DNA of 5,162 nucleotides, from NCBI GenBank assembly GCA_017556665.1, contig JAFYMJ010000112.1, positions 1 through 5,162 on the forward strand, read 5' to 3'. Below the pieces are notes generated by a model. It was not told the DNA's origin and made no database searches. It was given only the letters and a program-made list of their open reading frames with translations. Position 1 is the stretch's first letter, and each line of letters begins with the position of its first letter. Shown here piece by piece: positions 5,133 through 5,162 of this stretch. The translations under genes were made by a program, and so were the position numbers. The DNA comes from Bacteroidales bacterium (GTDB lineage: Bacteria > Bacteroidota > Bacteroidia > Bacteroidales > UBA932).

Positions 5133-5162
5133 CTATTTCTTCTTAATCAGGATAACTATAAC
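5133..5162 (-). CDS. Possible C-terminal end of a minus-strand gene (rest outside window)
   Basis: Read leftward from the right edge, one frame gives VIVILIKKK and then TAG (stop at 5133-5135). A stop five bases before the two-way-capable hairpin at 5094-5127 mirrors the arrangement at the left terminator, and a Lys-rich end after a beta-like stretch is common in real proteins. Only nine residues are visible and another frame also stays open for five codons, so neither existence nor family can be established. Confidence 0.3.
   Translation of the reverse strand, partial: VIVILIKKK

Overview
The window looks like chromosomal DNA from an AT-rich member of the Bacteroidota, most likely Bacteroidales. 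The evidence is fourfold: promoter elements of the Bacteroidota type (TTTG, then TAnnTTTG) at several gene starts; no Shine-Dalgarno-like leaders; two FKBP-type lipoproteins behind a DHH phosphoesterase; and a DUF3822 gene overlapping rsmD, a pairing I associate with this phylum. The genus cannot be told from the sequence.

Layout, left to right. (1) Positions 1-152 hold the C-terminal end of a plus-strand ribbon-helix-helix (Arc-like) protein. (2) A strong two-way hairpin terminator at 274-306 separates it from a convergent minus-strand operon. (3) That operon, transcribed right to left, contains a DHH/DHHA1 phosphoesterase of the NrnA type (1871-2914), a single-domain FKBP lipoprotein (1325-1837) and a double-domain FKBP lipoprotein (323-1309). 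(4) A 110-bp divergent promoter region (2915-3024) drives this operon on one side. On the other side it drives a plus-strand gene for a conserved membrane-anchored protein of unknown function (3025-3702), which ends in its own terminator. (5) A two-gene unit follows: a short DUF3822 protein (3784-4314) overlapping rsmD, the 16S rRNA G966 methyltransferase (4311-4847), by 4 bases. (6) Two identical tRNA-Asp(GTC) genes (4917-4991 and 5018-5092) sit behind a near-perfect Bacteroidota promoter and end in a strong terminator. (7) The last 30 bases may be the end of a minus-strand gene.

Most of this is housekeeping: nucleotide/RNA turnover (NrnA-like), envelope protein folding (FKBPs), ribosome modification (RsmD) and tRNA supply. 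I see no mobile element, CRISPR array, phage gene or defence cassette, and no clearly new multi-gene system. The points most worth a second look are the half-length DUF3822 protein placed just behind a terminator with no visible promoter, the strongly biased codon use of the unknown membrane protein (0 ATA among 22 Ile codons, against 11 of 19 in rsmD), the degraded active sites of the paired FKBP lipoproteins, and the difference in encoded CCA between two otherwise identical tRNA genes.
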